Below are positions 8,663 through 17,950 of a stretch of DNA of 35,294 nt, one piece after another. Every line of letters begins with the position of its first letter. The first letter of the stretch is position 1. This DNA is from Streptococcus sanguinis (GTDB lineage: Bacteria; Bacillota; Bacilli; Lactobacillales; Streptococcaceae): assembly GCF_001078705.1 (NCBI RefSeq), contig NZ_CDMW01000001.1, positions 22,994 through 58,287 of the forward strand. Reading direction: 5' to 3'. The position numbers were made by a program, and so were the translations under genes. A model generated the notes under the pieces. The model was not told where the DNA came from. It did not search any database and saw only the letters and a list, made by a program, of their open reading frames with translations.

Positions 8663-8746
8663 AGATATTCATTAAGCTTGGGAATGCAAAGAGGTATAGT
8701 TGGGAGTTTGTGCTTAAAACGAGCTTTTGTGATAGGAGATTCATAT

Positions 8747-8780
8747 GCGGTAGGACAATAGTCCCACCGCTTTCTATTCT
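8747..8780 (+). terminator. Possible weak terminator or attenuator hairpin
   Basis: GCGGTAGGAC (8747-8756) pairs with GTCCCACCGC (8761-8770) with one A-C mismatch and an AATA loop. TTTCTATTCT follows. The tract is too interrupted to be sure of termination. It lies between the YitT-family gene and the MATE gene. Confidence 0.45.
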
Positions 8781-8839
8781 CTATGGTGGAGAGTGGCTCG
8801 AGTAAGAAAGGATATATAAATGCAGGAGATTTTTAGACA

Positions 8840-10117
8840 ATGACGACTTATAAAAAAATCATGAATATCGCCTTGCCGGCTATGGCGGAGAATTTTTTGC
8901 AGATGCTCATGGGGATGGTCGACAGCTATTTGGTGGCCAGTCTTGGGCTGATTGCGATTTCGGGTGTCTCGGTGGCCGGCAACATCATTACGATTTATCA
9001 GGCAATCTTTATCGCGCTGGGGGCTGCTATTTCCAGTCTCATCTCCAAAACTCTGGCGCAGGGAGACAAGGAGCGGTTGGCCTATCATACAGCTGAGGCT
9101 ATCAAACTGACATTACTTCTGAGTCTTCTGTTGGGGCTGATTTCTCTACTCTTTGGCAGGCAGATGCTGGACCTTCTGGGGACGGAAAAAGCGGTAGCTG
9201 AAGCAGGTGGTCTTTATCTGGCTCTGGTTGGTGGGACTATTGTTCTGCTAGGCTTGATGACTTCTTTTGGAGCTTTAGTGCGGGTCACACGCAATCCTAG
9301 ATTCCCCATGTATGTGAGTATTATGACCAATGTCCTCAATGCCCTCTTTTCCGGTCTGGGGATTTACGTCTTTCGGCTTGGTATTGTCGGTGTAGCGCTG
9401 GGCACGGTGCTGGCTCGTTTGGTCGGTGTGCTGATTCTCTGGCGGGAGCTGGATTTGTCCACAATCCGCTGGAGCTGGGGCTTAGACGGAGAGCTCTTGC
9501 GCCTGTCTCTGCCGGCTGCTGGAGAGCGGCTCATGATGCGGGCTGGTGATGTAGTTATTATCGCCATTGTGGTCGTCTTTGGGACGGACGCAGTAGCGGG
9601 GAATGCTATCGGTGAAGTTCTGACGCAGTTTAATTATATGCCAATCTTCGGGGTCGCAACAGCAACAGTCATGCTGGTAGGCCATGCGGTAGGTGAGGGA
9701 GATATGCAAGAGGTCGGTCTGATTCGTCAGCGGACCTTCTGGCTCTCTTTTGCTTGCATGCTACCCGTGGCTCTAGGAATTTTCGTTTTTGGTCGGCCAC
9801 TGACCTTGCTCTATACGGATAATAGCGGCGCTATCACAGCCAGTCTTTCAGTCATGCTTTTCTCCTTGCTGGGAACTCCCATGGCGGTGGGCACCGTGAT
9901 TTACACAGCTATCTGGCAGGGGCTGGGGAATGCCAGACTTCCCTTTTATGCCACGACTATTGGTATGTGGCTGATTCGCATCGTTGCCGGTTACTTGCTG
10001 GGAGTGACCTTTGGCTTGGGTCTGCCAGGAGTCTGGACTGGGATGCTCTTGGACAATGGCTTCCGCTGGCTGTTTTTAAAGGTTTTATTTGACAGGAAAA
10101 TGAGGGAAATCACATGA
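8840..10117 (+). CDS. MATE family multidrug/organic cation exporter
   Basis: This 425-residue protein has about twelve hydrophobic helices in two similar halves, which fits MatE-type antiporters that push drugs or metabolites out using Na+ or H+ gradients. The N-terminus starts directly with the first helix (IMNIALPAMAENFLQMLMGMVDSYLVASLG), a typical MATE opening; the second half begins near LSLPAAGERLMMRAGDVVIIAIV. Substrate cannot be told. The ATG is 11 nt after AGGAG. A seven-codon reading frame with its own ribosome binding site ends on this start (ATGA overlap). The gene itself overlaps the HAD gene by 4 nt (ATGA). Confidence 0.92.
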   Translation: MTTYKKIMNIALPAMAENFLQMLMGMVDSYLVASLGLIAISGVSVAGNIITIYQAIFIALGAAISSLISKTLAQGDKERLAYHTAEAIKLTLLLSLLLGLISLLFGRQMLDLLGTEKAVAEAGGLYLALVGGTIVLLGLMTSFGALVRVTRNPRFPMYVSIMTNVLNALFSGLGIYVFRLGIVGVALGTVLARLVGVLILWRELDLSTIRWSWGLDGELLRLSLPAAGERLMMRAGDVVIIAIVVVFGTDAVAGNAIGEVLTQFNYMPIFGVATATVMLVGHAVGEGDMQEVGLIRQRTFWLSFACMLPVALGIFVFGRPLTLLYTDNSGAITASLSVMLFSLLGTPMAVGTVIYTAIWQGLGNARLPFYATTIGMWLIRIVAGYLLGVTFGLGLPGVWTGMLLDNGFRWLFLKVLFDRKMREIT

Positions 10118-10728
10118 CAAAAGCGTTTATTTGGGATTTGGACGGCACCTTGCTGGACTCCTACGATGCTATTTTGGCGGGGATTGAGGAAACCTATGCT
10201 CACTATGATCTGGACTTCGACAGGGCTAGTATTCACAGCTATATCCTAAAGCACTCTGTGCAGAAGCTCTTGGAAAAAGTAGCGTCTGAGAAAGGTCTGG
10301 ACGCTGCCGAGATGAATGTCTTCCGTGGAGCAAGCCTAAAGGAGAAAAATGCTCAGGTCCATCTGATGGAAGGAGCTGCGGAGATACTAGCCTGGGCTGA
10401 AGAGCAGGGCATTGCCCAGTGCGTCTATACCCATAAAGGAATCAATGCCCATCAAATCTTGCAAGACTTGGGCATTCATGATTATTTTACAGAAATCATC
10501 ACAACAGCCAACGGCTTTGAGCGCAAGCCCCACCCAGAAGGTATCGATTATCTGCTTGAGAAATATGGCCTGGACAAGCAGGAAACCTACTATATCGGTG
10601 ACCGGACCCTGGATGTGGATGTCGCCGTCAACAGTGGCATCCAGAGCATTAACTTCTGTGACTACCGACCAGAAATCAATCAGAAGATAGAGAAGTTGGT
10701 GGACATCAAGCAATTATTTACAAGATAA
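10114..10728 (+). CDS. HAD family phosphatase
   Basis: This 204-residue haloacid-dehalogenase-type hydrolase has all four motifs: DLDGTLLDS (residues ~8-16, nucleophile and acid Asp), YTHKG (Thr of motif II, ~109), the Lys in RKPHP (~136), and GDRTLDVDVA (metal-binding Asp). A helical cap lies between motifs I and II, as in phosphoglycolate-phosphatase-like (PGMB-type) members. The substrate cannot be predicted. The start overlaps the MATE stop by 4 nt, so the two are translationally coupled. A bidirectional terminator follows. Confidence 0.93.
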   Translation: MTKAFIWDLDGTLLDSYDAILAGIEETYAHYDLDFDRASIHSYILKHSVQKLLEKVASEKGLDAAEMNVFRGASLKEKNAQVHLMEGAAEILAWAEEQGIAQCVYTHKGINAHQILQDLGIHDYFTEIITTANGFERKPHPEGIDYLLEKYGLDKQETYYIGDRTLDVDVAVNSGIQSINFCDYRPEINQKIEKLVDIKQLFTR

Positions 10729-10777
10729 AAAGCAGACTAGAACTGATTTACTGTCAGTCTAGCCTGCTTTTTCTTTT
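10727..10777. terminator. Bidirectional terminator between convergent genes
   Basis: AAAAAGCAG pairs with CTGCTTTTT, CTAG with CTAG, and ACTGA with TCAGT, giving a long stem with two mismatches (10727-10772). A-rich and T-rich flanks on the two sides serve both the HAD gene and the convergent YcxB-like gene. Confidence 0.85.
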
Positions 10778-11261
10778 ACATATTCTCAATCTGTATTTCC
10801 AGCAAGAACTCAAGAGCCTCGGGAGAACAGTTCTTTTTTTCAATAGGGAAACCGATATTTGGCCCCAACATGATATAAAAATCTTCCTTAGTATGAAAAA
10901 CTTTGACGATGTCATCATAGCTATAAAGAAACTCTCCTCGTTTGCTTTTTACAGAAAATTTATCTTTCTCAAATATAAGAGTTTGCTCCATATCCTTCCA
11001 GAAAGGAGTTTTTTGATAGGCTTTCTTTATCTGAAAGTCCGTACCAAAGTACATTACTGGGAATATAATCAAAGATGTAAATAGCACGGTAAAGAAAGAA
11101 AAACGCCTCAGATTTTCAGGTAGGAAGGTTAGATAGAGAACCAAGATTCCTATCAAAATGAACATATTTAGCAAGAATCTTTTCCCGCGTAAGAAAATAG
11201 ACCAAGCAAATCGTTGATACACTTCCTCAGTCACAAGAGTTGGAATGGTTATTGGAAACAT
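10776..11261 (-). CDS. YcxB-like membrane protein
   Basis: This 161-residue protein has two adjacent transmembrane helices (residues ~31-48 and ~54-72) followed by a soluble C-terminal domain. The strand pattern (SVKSKRGEFLYSYDDIVKVFHTKEDFYIML) is typical of the YcxB-like domain, found in many Firmicutes with no known function. The start has an AGGAGG site (11268-11273) and an extended -10 (TGG TATAAT, 11284-11292). It converges on the HAD gene. Confidence 0.85.
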   Translation of the reverse strand: MFPITIPTLVTEEVYQRFAWSIFLRGKRFLLNMFILIGILVLYLTFLPENLRRFSFFTVLFTSLIIFPVMYFGTDFQIKKAYQKTPFWKDMEQTLIFEKDKFSVKSKRGEFLYSYDDIVKVFHTKEDFYIMLGPNIGFPIEKKNCSPEALEFLLEIQIENM

Positions 11262-11283
11262 CTTTTACCTCCTAGTTTTTATT

Positions 11284-11292
11284 ATTATACCA
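11284..11292 (-). promoter_or_regulatory. Extended -10 promoter of the YcxB-like gene
   Basis: On the minus strand, TGG TATAAT is followed after about 11 nt by an AGGAGG ribosome binding site and the ATG at 11261. Confidence 0.65.
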
Positions 11293-11340
11293 TATATGAG
11301 CGATAAGATTTAGCCGAGTCTTGTTAGGCGATACCATCTT

Positions 11341-11883
11341 TTATGGGAGGTGAGTGATTCTTTCGTCTTTATCTAAAACTAGCACATCTGGCATGGAAAG
11401 ATTATGCCAGAAGTTATAATCAATACTTAGGTCAAATGCGCTTAGTAAAATGCAAATCAGGTTGCCGTGGGAGCTGAGGATAATTTCCTCATTTTGATGT
11501 TTGCTTTCCAGTTCATGAAGGAAAGTCAAGGCTCGCTGTTGAGCTTGTTGATTAGACTCACCACCAGCAAGTGAAAATGTAGGCCGTGACCAAAGTTGCA
11601 TGAGGGCTTCTTCAAAGTCTTGGTCGGCAATCGCTTGACTACTTAGCTTTCGCTCTATTAGCCGTTTGTCGGTTTGAATAGCGAGTTTTAGGCTCTGAGC
11701 CAAAGGTTCAACCGTCTGGATGGCTCTTCGGTAAGGACTGGAATAAATGGCGGTAATGGGTTTGTCTGCTAAAAAGTCAAGCTGCGCCAAGGATTCTTGC
11801 CCTTTGTCTGATAATGGTCGGTTGATTTCATCAGGTGTATAGTTAGAATGCGCATGACGGATAAAATAGTAGGTATTGTTCAT
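11341..11883 (-). CDS. Histidine phosphatase family protein
   Basis: This 180-residue cytoplasmic phosphatase has the RHG-type signature FIRHAHSNY (catalytic His near residue 9), a second Arg in SSPYRRA, and the second His in SSHGN. A longer frame to TTG 11913 exists but has no ribosome binding site. The chosen ATG also has none. Instead an extended -10 (TGC TATAAT, 11890-11898) ends 6 nt before it, so the mRNA probably begins at the AUG. The substrate is unknown; members of this family act on sugar phosphates, nucleotides or proteins. Confidence 0.9.
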   Translation of the reverse strand: MNNTYYFIRHAHSNYTPDEINRPLSDKGQESLAQLDFLADKPITAIYSSPYRRAIQTVEPLAQSLKLAIQTDKRLIERKLSSQAIADQDFEEALMQLWSRPTFSLAGGESNQQAQQRALTFLHELESKHQNEEIILSSHGNLICILLSAFDLSIDYNFWHNLSMPDVLVLDKDERITHLP

Positions 11884-11889
11884 AAAATG

Positions 11890-11898
11890 ATTATAGCA
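11890..11898 (-). promoter_or_regulatory. Extended -10 promoter of histidine phosphatase, predicts leaderless mRNA
   Basis: On the minus strand TGC TATAAT is followed by six bases and then the ATG at 11883. The expected transcription start is therefore at or next to the A of the start codon. Confidence 0.65.
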
Positions 11899-11966
11899 AA
11901 ATTTAAATCTCAATTCATTTTCTACCTATTTTCCACATCGCTGTTCCTGTCTTTGTCGGCCTTTCG

Positions 11967-11975
11967 TGTTATAAT
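11967..11975 (+). promoter_or_regulatory. Extended -10 promoter of polA, predicts leaderless mRNA
   Basis: TGT TATAAT (TATAAT at 11970-11975) is followed by six bases and then the polA ATG at 11982. No Shine-Dalgarno precedes the start. Confidence 0.65.
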
Positions 11976-11981
11976 AAACCT

Positions 11982-14624
11982 ATGGAAAAAAAGAACAAAT
12001 TATTATTAATCGATGGTTCGTCCGTTGCTTTTCGCGCTTTTTTTGCGCTTTATAATCAAATCGACCGTTTCAAGAGTCCATCGGGCCTGCATACTAATGC
12101 TATTTATGGCTTCCACCTCATGCTCAATCATCTCTTGGAGCGCGTGCAGCCGACTCATGTCCTGGTAGCTTTTGATGCTGGCAAGACGACCTTCCGGACC
12201 GAGATGTACGCCGACTATAAGGCTGGTCGGGCCAAGACACCAGATGAATTTCGTGAGCAGCTGCCTTTTATCCGTGAAATGCTGAAGCACCTAGGCATTC
12301 ACTTCTATGACTTGGCTCAGTATGAGGCGGATGACATTATCGGGACCTTGGACAAGATGGCTGAAAAGACAGCTGTGCCTTACGATGTGACCATTGTCAG
12401 CGGCGATAAAGACTTGATTCAGCTGACGGATGATAATACCGTGGTGGAGATTTCCAAGAAAGGCGTGGCCGAGTTTGAGGAATTTACCCCAGCCTACCTC
12501 ATGGAAAAGATGGGCATCACACCAGAGCAGTTCATTGACCTCAAGGCGCTGATGGGCGATCAGTCGGATAATATCCCCGGAGTGACCAAGATCGGTGAGA
12601 AGACTGGTCTCAAGCTCCTCTTGGAGTACGGCTCTTTGGAAAATCTCTATGAAAATATTGACCAGCTCAAGGCTTCCAAGATGAAGGAAAATCTGATCAA
12701 TGACAAGGACAAGGCTTTCTTATCAAAAACCCTAGCTACTATCAATACTCAGGCTCCGATTGAAATCGGGCTGGATGATTTGGTTTATAAGGGTCCGCAA
12801 ATAGAGGCCCTGAGCAAGTTCTATGACGAGATGGGCTTCAAGCAACTCAAGGCTCAGCTAGGAACTGGTCAAGAGCCGGTAAAAGCCAAACCAATTGAAT
12901 TTACCAAAGTGACTGAGGTCACAGAGGATATGCTGGCACCAGAGCAATTCTTCTATTTTGAAATCTTGGGTGACAACTACCACAAGGAAGACATAGTCGG
13001 TCTTGCCTGGGGCGATAGCCGTCAGATTTATGTCGGCACCAGCGATTTACTGCAACAGCCTCTCTTTCAGGAATTTCTGACAAAAACAGCTCTAAAAACC
13101 TACGACCTCAAGCGGACCAAGGTACTGCTCAGTCATTATGGCATCGAACTACCAGCAGCCTCCTTTGATGCGCGTCTAGCCAAGTATCTGCTTTCGACGG
13201 TCGAGGACAATGAGCTGGCGACTATTGCTCGCCTCTACGGCCAAACAATTCTGCCGACGGATGACGAGGTTTATGGCAAGGGAGCCAAGCGCGCTTTGCC
13301 GGAGCAAGAGCAGCTCTTTGAGCATCTAGCTCGTAAGGTCCAAGTAATGCTGGAAACAGAAGAACCGATGCAAGAGCAGCTCCGTTCTCACAACCAGCTG
13401 GATTTGTTGCTTGAAATGGAGCAGCCATTGGCCTTTGTCTTAGCCAAGATGGAGATTGCGGGGATTAAGGTTGAGCGGGAAACCCTACAAGGCATGCAGG
13501 CGGAAAATGAAAAGACGCTGGAAAGTCTGACCCAAGAGATTTATGATCTGGCTGGTCAGGAGTTCAATATTAACTCGCCGAAACAGCTGGGAACCATTCT
13601 CTTTGAGGATATGGGGCTGCCGCTGGAGTACACCAAAAAGACCAAGACAGGCTACTCAACAGCGGTGGATGTACTGGAGCGCCTAGCTCCCATTGCACCG
13701 ATTGTGTCTAAGATTCTGGAATACCGTCAAATCAGCAAGCTTCAGTCGACTTACATTATCGGATTGCAAGAGGCCATAGCGGCTGACGGTAAGATTCACA
13801 CTCGCTATGTTCAGGATTTGACTCAGACGGGCCGCCTGTCCTCTGTTGACCCTAACTTGCAGAATATCCCCGTTCGTTTGGAGCAGGGCCGCCTCATTCG
13901 CAAGGCCTTTGTGCCAGAGTGGGCAGATAGCGTACTTCTCAGCTCGGATTATTCCCAGATTGAGCTGCGGGTGCTGGCCCACATTTCTCAGGACGAGCAT
14001 TTGATTGCTGCCTTTCAGCATGGAGAAGATATTCACACGGCTACAGCCATGCGGGTCTTTGGTATTGAAAAGGCAGAGGATGTGACACCTAATGATCGCC
14101 GTAATGCCAAGGCTGTCAACTTCGGAGTAGTCTATGGCATTTCTGACTTCGGACTGGCCAATAATTTGGGAATTTCCCGCAAGGCTGCCAAGGACTATAT
14201 CCAGACCTATTTTGAGCGCTTCCCAGGCATCAAGAATTATATGGAAACGATTGTCCGCGAAGCGCGTGATAAGGGCTATGTAGAGACCATTTACCATCGC
14301 CGTCGCTCCTTGCCAGACATCAATTCCCGCAACTTTAACATCCGAAATTTTGCGGAGCGCACTGCTATTAACAGCCCGATCCAAGGCTCCGCCGCAGACA
14401 TTCTCAAAGTCTCTATGATTAATCTGGACCGAGCTCTGACAGAGAAGAATTTCAAGTCTCGCATGCTCTTGCAGGTGCACGATGAAATCGTGCTGGAAGT
14501 GCCCAATGACGAGCTAACAGCCGTCCGCCAGCTAGTCAAAGAAACCATGGAAGCTGCGATTGAGCTGGCCGTTCCATTAGTAGCTGATGAAAATGCCGGC
14601 CAAACTTGGTACGAGGCGAAGTAA
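11982..14624 (+). CDS. polA: DNA polymerase I
   Basis: This 880-residue enzyme fills gaps and removes RNA primers during replication and repair. The 5'-3' exonuclease/flap domain is at residues ~1-300 (LIDGSSVAFRAFFAL, metal-binding Asp clusters such as YEADDIIGT and GDKDLIQLT). The 3'-5' proofreading domain (~300-465) is present but has lost its acidic DxE site (FFYFEILGD), as in other Gram-positive Pol I. The polymerase domain carries motif A (SSDYSQIELR, ~654), motif B (Lys ~710, KAVNFGVVYG) and motif C (VHDE, ~833-835). It has no ribosome binding site and an extended -10 right at the start. An 88-nt hairpin follows the gene. Confidence 0.98.
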   Translation: MEKKNKLLLIDGSSVAFRAFFALYNQIDRFKSPSGLHTNAIYGFHLMLNHLLERVQPTHVLVAFDAGKTTFRTEMYADYKAGRAKTPDEFREQLPFIREMLKHLGIHFYDLAQYEADDIIGTLDKMAEKTAVPYDVTIVSGDKDLIQLTDDNTVVEISKKGVAEFEEFTPAYLMEKMGITPEQFIDLKALMGDQSDNIPGVTKIGEKTGLKLLLEYGSLENLYENIDQLKASKMKENLINDKDKAFLSKTLATINTQAPIEIGLDDLVYKGPQIEALSKFYDEMGFKQLKAQLGTGQEPVKAKPIEFTKVTEVTEDMLAPEQFFYFEILGDNYHKEDIVGLAWGDSRQIYVGTSDLLQQPLFQEFLTKTALKTYDLKRTKVLLSHYGIELPAASFDARLAKYLLSTVEDNELATIARLYGQTILPTDDEVYGKGAKRALPEQEQLFEHLARKVQVMLETEEPMQEQLRSHNQLDLLLEMEQPLAFVLAKMEIAGIKVERETLQGMQAENEKTLESLTQEIYDLAGQEFNINSPKQLGTILFEDMGLPLEYTKKTKTGYSTAVDVLERLAPIAPIVSKILEYRQISKLQSTYIIGLQEAIAADGKIHTRYVQDLTQTGRLSSVDPNLQNIPVRLEQGRLIRKAFVPEWADSVLLSSDYSQIELRVLAHISQDEHLIAAFQHGEDIHTATAMRVFGIEKAEDVTPNDRRNAKAVNFGVVYGISDFGLANNLGISRKAAKDYIQTYFERFPGIKNYMETIVREARDKGYVETIYHRRRSLPDINSRNFNIRNFAERTAINSPIQGSAADILKVSMINLDRALTEKNFKSRMLLQVHDEIVLEVPNDELTAVRQLVKETMEAAIELAVPLVADENAGQTWYEAK

Positions 14625-14632
14625 GATATCAA

Positions 14633-14720
14633 GGGCGTAAAACACAAAGTGAAAATAGAAAGCTGACATAGCATTCGATGAATGCAAGGAAGCTTGTCTT
14701 TTTCACACGGTGTTTTGCCC
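14633..14720 (+). repeat. 88-nt near-perfect inverted repeat / long hairpin
   Basis: Successive arms pair: 14633-14636 with 14717-14720, 14639-14645 with 14710-14716, 14649-14655 with 14700-14706, 14657-14659 with 14697-14699, 14660-14664 with 14691-14695, and 14671-14676 with 14680-14685 (GAT loop). There is no T-run after it, so it is not a plain terminator. Size and symmetry fit a small non-coding repetitive element of the MITE kind, or a structured RNA. No transposase is present. Confidence 0.65.
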
Positions 14721-14784
14721 GGATTCAGTTAGGACACAATACTTGCAAAACTATCCAGCTTTATTATGAATGAGGAGGAAGCCT

Positions 14785-15222
14785 ATGACTTATCATTTTC
14801 AAAATCCCAGTGATGCCATCGTCAAGCATTATCTGGAAAACAGCAAGGTGATTGCTGTTGTCGGCCTGTCTGACCGCGAAGAAACGACCAGCAACCGTGT
14901 GTCCAAGGAAATGCAGGAGCGAGGCTATCGCATTATTCCGGTCAACCCGCGGGCAGCGGGCAGTCAAATTTTTGGTGAAACTGTTTATGCCAGTCTCAAA
15001 GACATTCCTTTTCCGGTGGATATTGTCGATGTATACCGCCGCAGTGAGTTTTTGCCGGATGTGGCACTTGATTTTCTGCAGTCGGATGCCAAGATTTTCT
15101 GGGCTCAGTTGGGCTTGGAGAGTGAGGAAGCTGAGCAGATTTTGCGGACAGCCGGTCGGGACGACATTGTCATGGACCGCTGCATTAAACGCGAGCATAC
15201 CCGCTTGATTCTGGGCGAATAA
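14785..15222 (+). CDS. CoA-binding domain protein
   Basis: This 145-residue protein is a stand-alone Rossmann-like CoA-binding fold, like the N-terminal part of succinyl-CoA synthetase alpha (YccU/YneT type). It has VIAVVGLSDREETTSN near residue 22, the strand RIIPVNPRA, and VDIVDVYRRSEFLP. No catalytic partner domain is present and its role is unknown. The ATG at 14785 is chosen over 14770 because GAGGAGGA (14772-14779) is at ideal distance from it and would be inside the gene otherwise. The next gene starts one base after its stop. Confidence 0.88.
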   Translation: MTYHFQNPSDAIVKHYLENSKVIAVVGLSDREETTSNRVSKEMQERGYRIIPVNPRAAGSQIFGETVYASLKDIPFPVDIVDVYRRSEFLPDVALDFLQSDAKIFWAQLGLESEEAEQILRTAGRDDIVMDRCIKREHTRLILGE

Positions 15223-15223
15223 G

Positions 15224-15727
15224 ATGGCCAAGTTAGTCATCATTCGTGGCAATTCCGGCTCTGGCAAGTCTAGCCTAGCCAGGAAACTGCAGACTCACTA
15301 TGGCCGAGGGACTCTCCTGATAGCGCAGGATACGGTTAGACGGGATATGCTCAAGGAAAAAGTTGAGCCGGGAAATTTGTCTATTGACCTGACGGAAACG
15401 TTGGCCAGCTTCGGCTACGAACATGATTTGCTGGTTCTGGTAGAAGGGTTTTATGAGACGGACTTTTACGGACAGATGCTAGAGCGGTTGAAAAAACTCT
15501 TCGCTCCGCAGGTCTTTGCCTACTACTATGACCTATCCTTTGAAGAAACAGTCCGCCGCCATCAGACTAGAGCTAAACAAGAAGAATTTACCCCAGCCGA
15601 CATGAAGCGCTGGTGGAAAGAGCTAGACTTCTTAGGCTGGGAAGAGGAATCCTTTTTCACCGATGAGGATTCACTAGAGACAGCATTTGATAAAATCTGC
15701 TCTGCCCTTGACAAGACAGAAATATAA
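15224..15727 (+). CDS. P-loop kinase-like ATPase (AAA_33/zeta-toxin-like fold)
   Basis: This 167-residue protein begins with a strand and a Walker A motif (RGNSGSGKSS, residues ~9-18). LVLVEGFYETDFY fits the Walker B position, and an Arg-rich lid (RRHQTRAKQEEF) follows. This is a small nucleotide-kinase fold of the kind that includes zeta toxins and chloramphenicol phosphotransferase, but there is no antitoxin gene beside it. The substrate cannot be told. It is directly downstream of the CoA-binding gene (1 nt gap, no ribosome binding site of its own except inside that gene), so expression is coupled. Confidence 0.85.
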   Translation: MAKLVIIRGNSGSGKSSLARKLQTHYGRGTLLIAQDTVRRDMLKEKVEPGNLSIDLTETLASFGYEHDLLVLVEGFYETDFYGQMLERLKKLFAPQVFAYYYDLSFEETVRRHQTRAKQEEFTPADMKRWWKELDFLGWEEESFFTDEDSLETAFDKICSALDKTEI

Positions 15728-15740
15728 TAGTAAATAAAAA

Positions 15741-15789
15741 AACAACTCACAAGCTTAGGACAAGGGGGTCCGTGCTTGCGGGTTGTTTT
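15741..15789. terminator. Bidirectional terminator between convergent genes
   Basis: AACAAC pairs with GTTGTT, CAAGC with GCTTG, and GGAC with GTCC around an AAGGGG-type loop. A-rich sequence precedes it and TTTT follows. It serves the kinase gene and the convergent DUF975 gene, whose last codons lie inside it. Confidence 0.8.
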
Positions 15790-16630
15790 CGTTTAGAATA
15801 GCTTTTTCTTTTTTCAACTCTTCGTAGAAAAGAATGTAAGCAGTCGCTGTATAAGGAAGAACCATAATATTCAGTACACCGTAAGTCATTTTGGTCAATA
15901 AATTCCAGCCGATGAAGCTCAGGTCTAGCATAAACAGCTTTCTTTTATAGCCCTTCATGAGCTTCCGACTTTGACGGATAGCAGAGAAAGCTCCCAGGTA
16001 GGTGTCAGTCTCAAGCTGGTCATATAGGATCAGCTCTGCTTGAGAATATGCGTAGTACTGAGGGATGGTGATGCCTAGATCAACCAATATCAAGAGGCTT
16101 CCCAGTAACATACCAGGGGTGTATTGAAGAATCTGCTGACCTGCCTCGCTTTGAGCAGTCAGCACAGTATGGGCAGGAAGTTTTTCCGAAATATTGAGAA
16201 TCTTATAAGCATTGAAGACGGACAGAAGACTCCCACAAAATATAGGAAGATTCCAAAGGAAAAGCAAGAGCTGCTTGAGCAAAACGGTTTTGAAAACAGG
16301 TGTGAAGTTCTTGCTCGTAAAAAGATGCCCAATATCTGAAAAGCGAACCTCATCCTTTTTCTTGCGGATGACGGTTATCATGGTGTAGCTGGCAGAAAGC
16401 AGCAGGAGAGACGTGATAAACTGAATGGTCGTCGGAAAAAGAGTTCGGCTAATCAGAAAATATATGAACTGGCTGAAGGTCAGGTCGGAAACGGAGTCTC
16501 TTAGATTCCCAATAAGGGAAAGCAAGATGTTTAGGATACCGGCAAGAGTCGGAGCCGCAAACAAAAGAAAAATCCCCCTCGTTTGGCTGCGGACAGTACG
16601 AGCCTGAGCTCTGATGTTACTTAGATTCAT
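15755..16630 (-). CDS. DUF975 family membrane protein
   Basis: This 291-residue protein has about six hydrophobic segments and a charged cytosolic loop after the second pair (TVIRKKKDEVRFSDIGHLF), with a C-terminal segment (ILFYEELKKEK). This fits DUF975, a Firmicute integral membrane family of unknown function. The start has a GGAGG site at good distance and an extended -10 (16659-16667) on the minus strand. It is divergent from tgt, and the two promoters lie within about 45 bp of each other. Confidence 0.85.
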   Translation of the reverse strand: MNLSNIRAQARTVRSQTRGIFLLFAAPTLAGILNILLSLIGNLRDSVSDLTFSQFIYFLISRTLFPTTIQFITSLLLLSASYTMITVIRKKKDEVRFSDIGHLFTSKNFTPVFKTVLLKQLLLFLWNLPIFCGSLLSVFNAYKILNISEKLPAHTVLTAQSEAGQQILQYTPGMLLGSLLILVDLGITIPQYYAYSQAELILYDQLETDTYLGAFSAIRQSRKLMKGYKRKLFMLDLSFIGWNLLTKMTYGVLNIMVLPYTATAYILFYEELKKEKAILNENNPQARTPLS

Positions 16631-16658
16631 AATTCCTCCATTTGGATTTGTCTGTTAC

Positions 16659-16667
16659 ATTATATCA
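16659..16667 (-). promoter_or_regulatory. Extended -10 promoter of the DUF975 gene
   Basis: On the minus strand TGA TATAAT (16659-16664) lies about 28 nt before the ATG at 16630. Confidence 0.65.
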
Positions 16668-16673
16668 TACCCC

Positions 16674-16702
16674 GTGACAGATAGAAGTTTTTTTGGTAAA
16701 AT
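16674..16702 (+). promoter_or_regulatory. Promoter of tgt
   Basis: GTGACA (16674-16679, five of six bases of the -35 consensus) is followed after 17 bp by TAAAAT (16697-16702), with a TG extension. It is divergent from the DUF975 promoter. Confidence 0.7.
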
Positions 16703-16719
16703 CATACGGTATCTTGTGA

Positions 16720-17925
<1,206 letters not shown>

Positions 17926-17950
17926 GAATCTCCATTTGAAAGGGGAAGCC

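Noticed and set aside
13683-14480. Long minus-strand frame of 265 codons inside polA
   Set aside because: It is antisense to the conserved polymerase domain, and its existence follows from the codon bias of polA.
14770-14784. Upstream ATG for the CoA-binding protein
   Set aside because: It would place the ideal GAGGAGGA site inside the gene; the ATG at 14785 is correctly spaced.
15224-15727. Zeta-type toxin of a toxin-antitoxin pair
   Set aside because: There is a kinase-like fold but no epsilon-like antitoxin gene next to it; the upstream neighbour is a CoA-binding protein.
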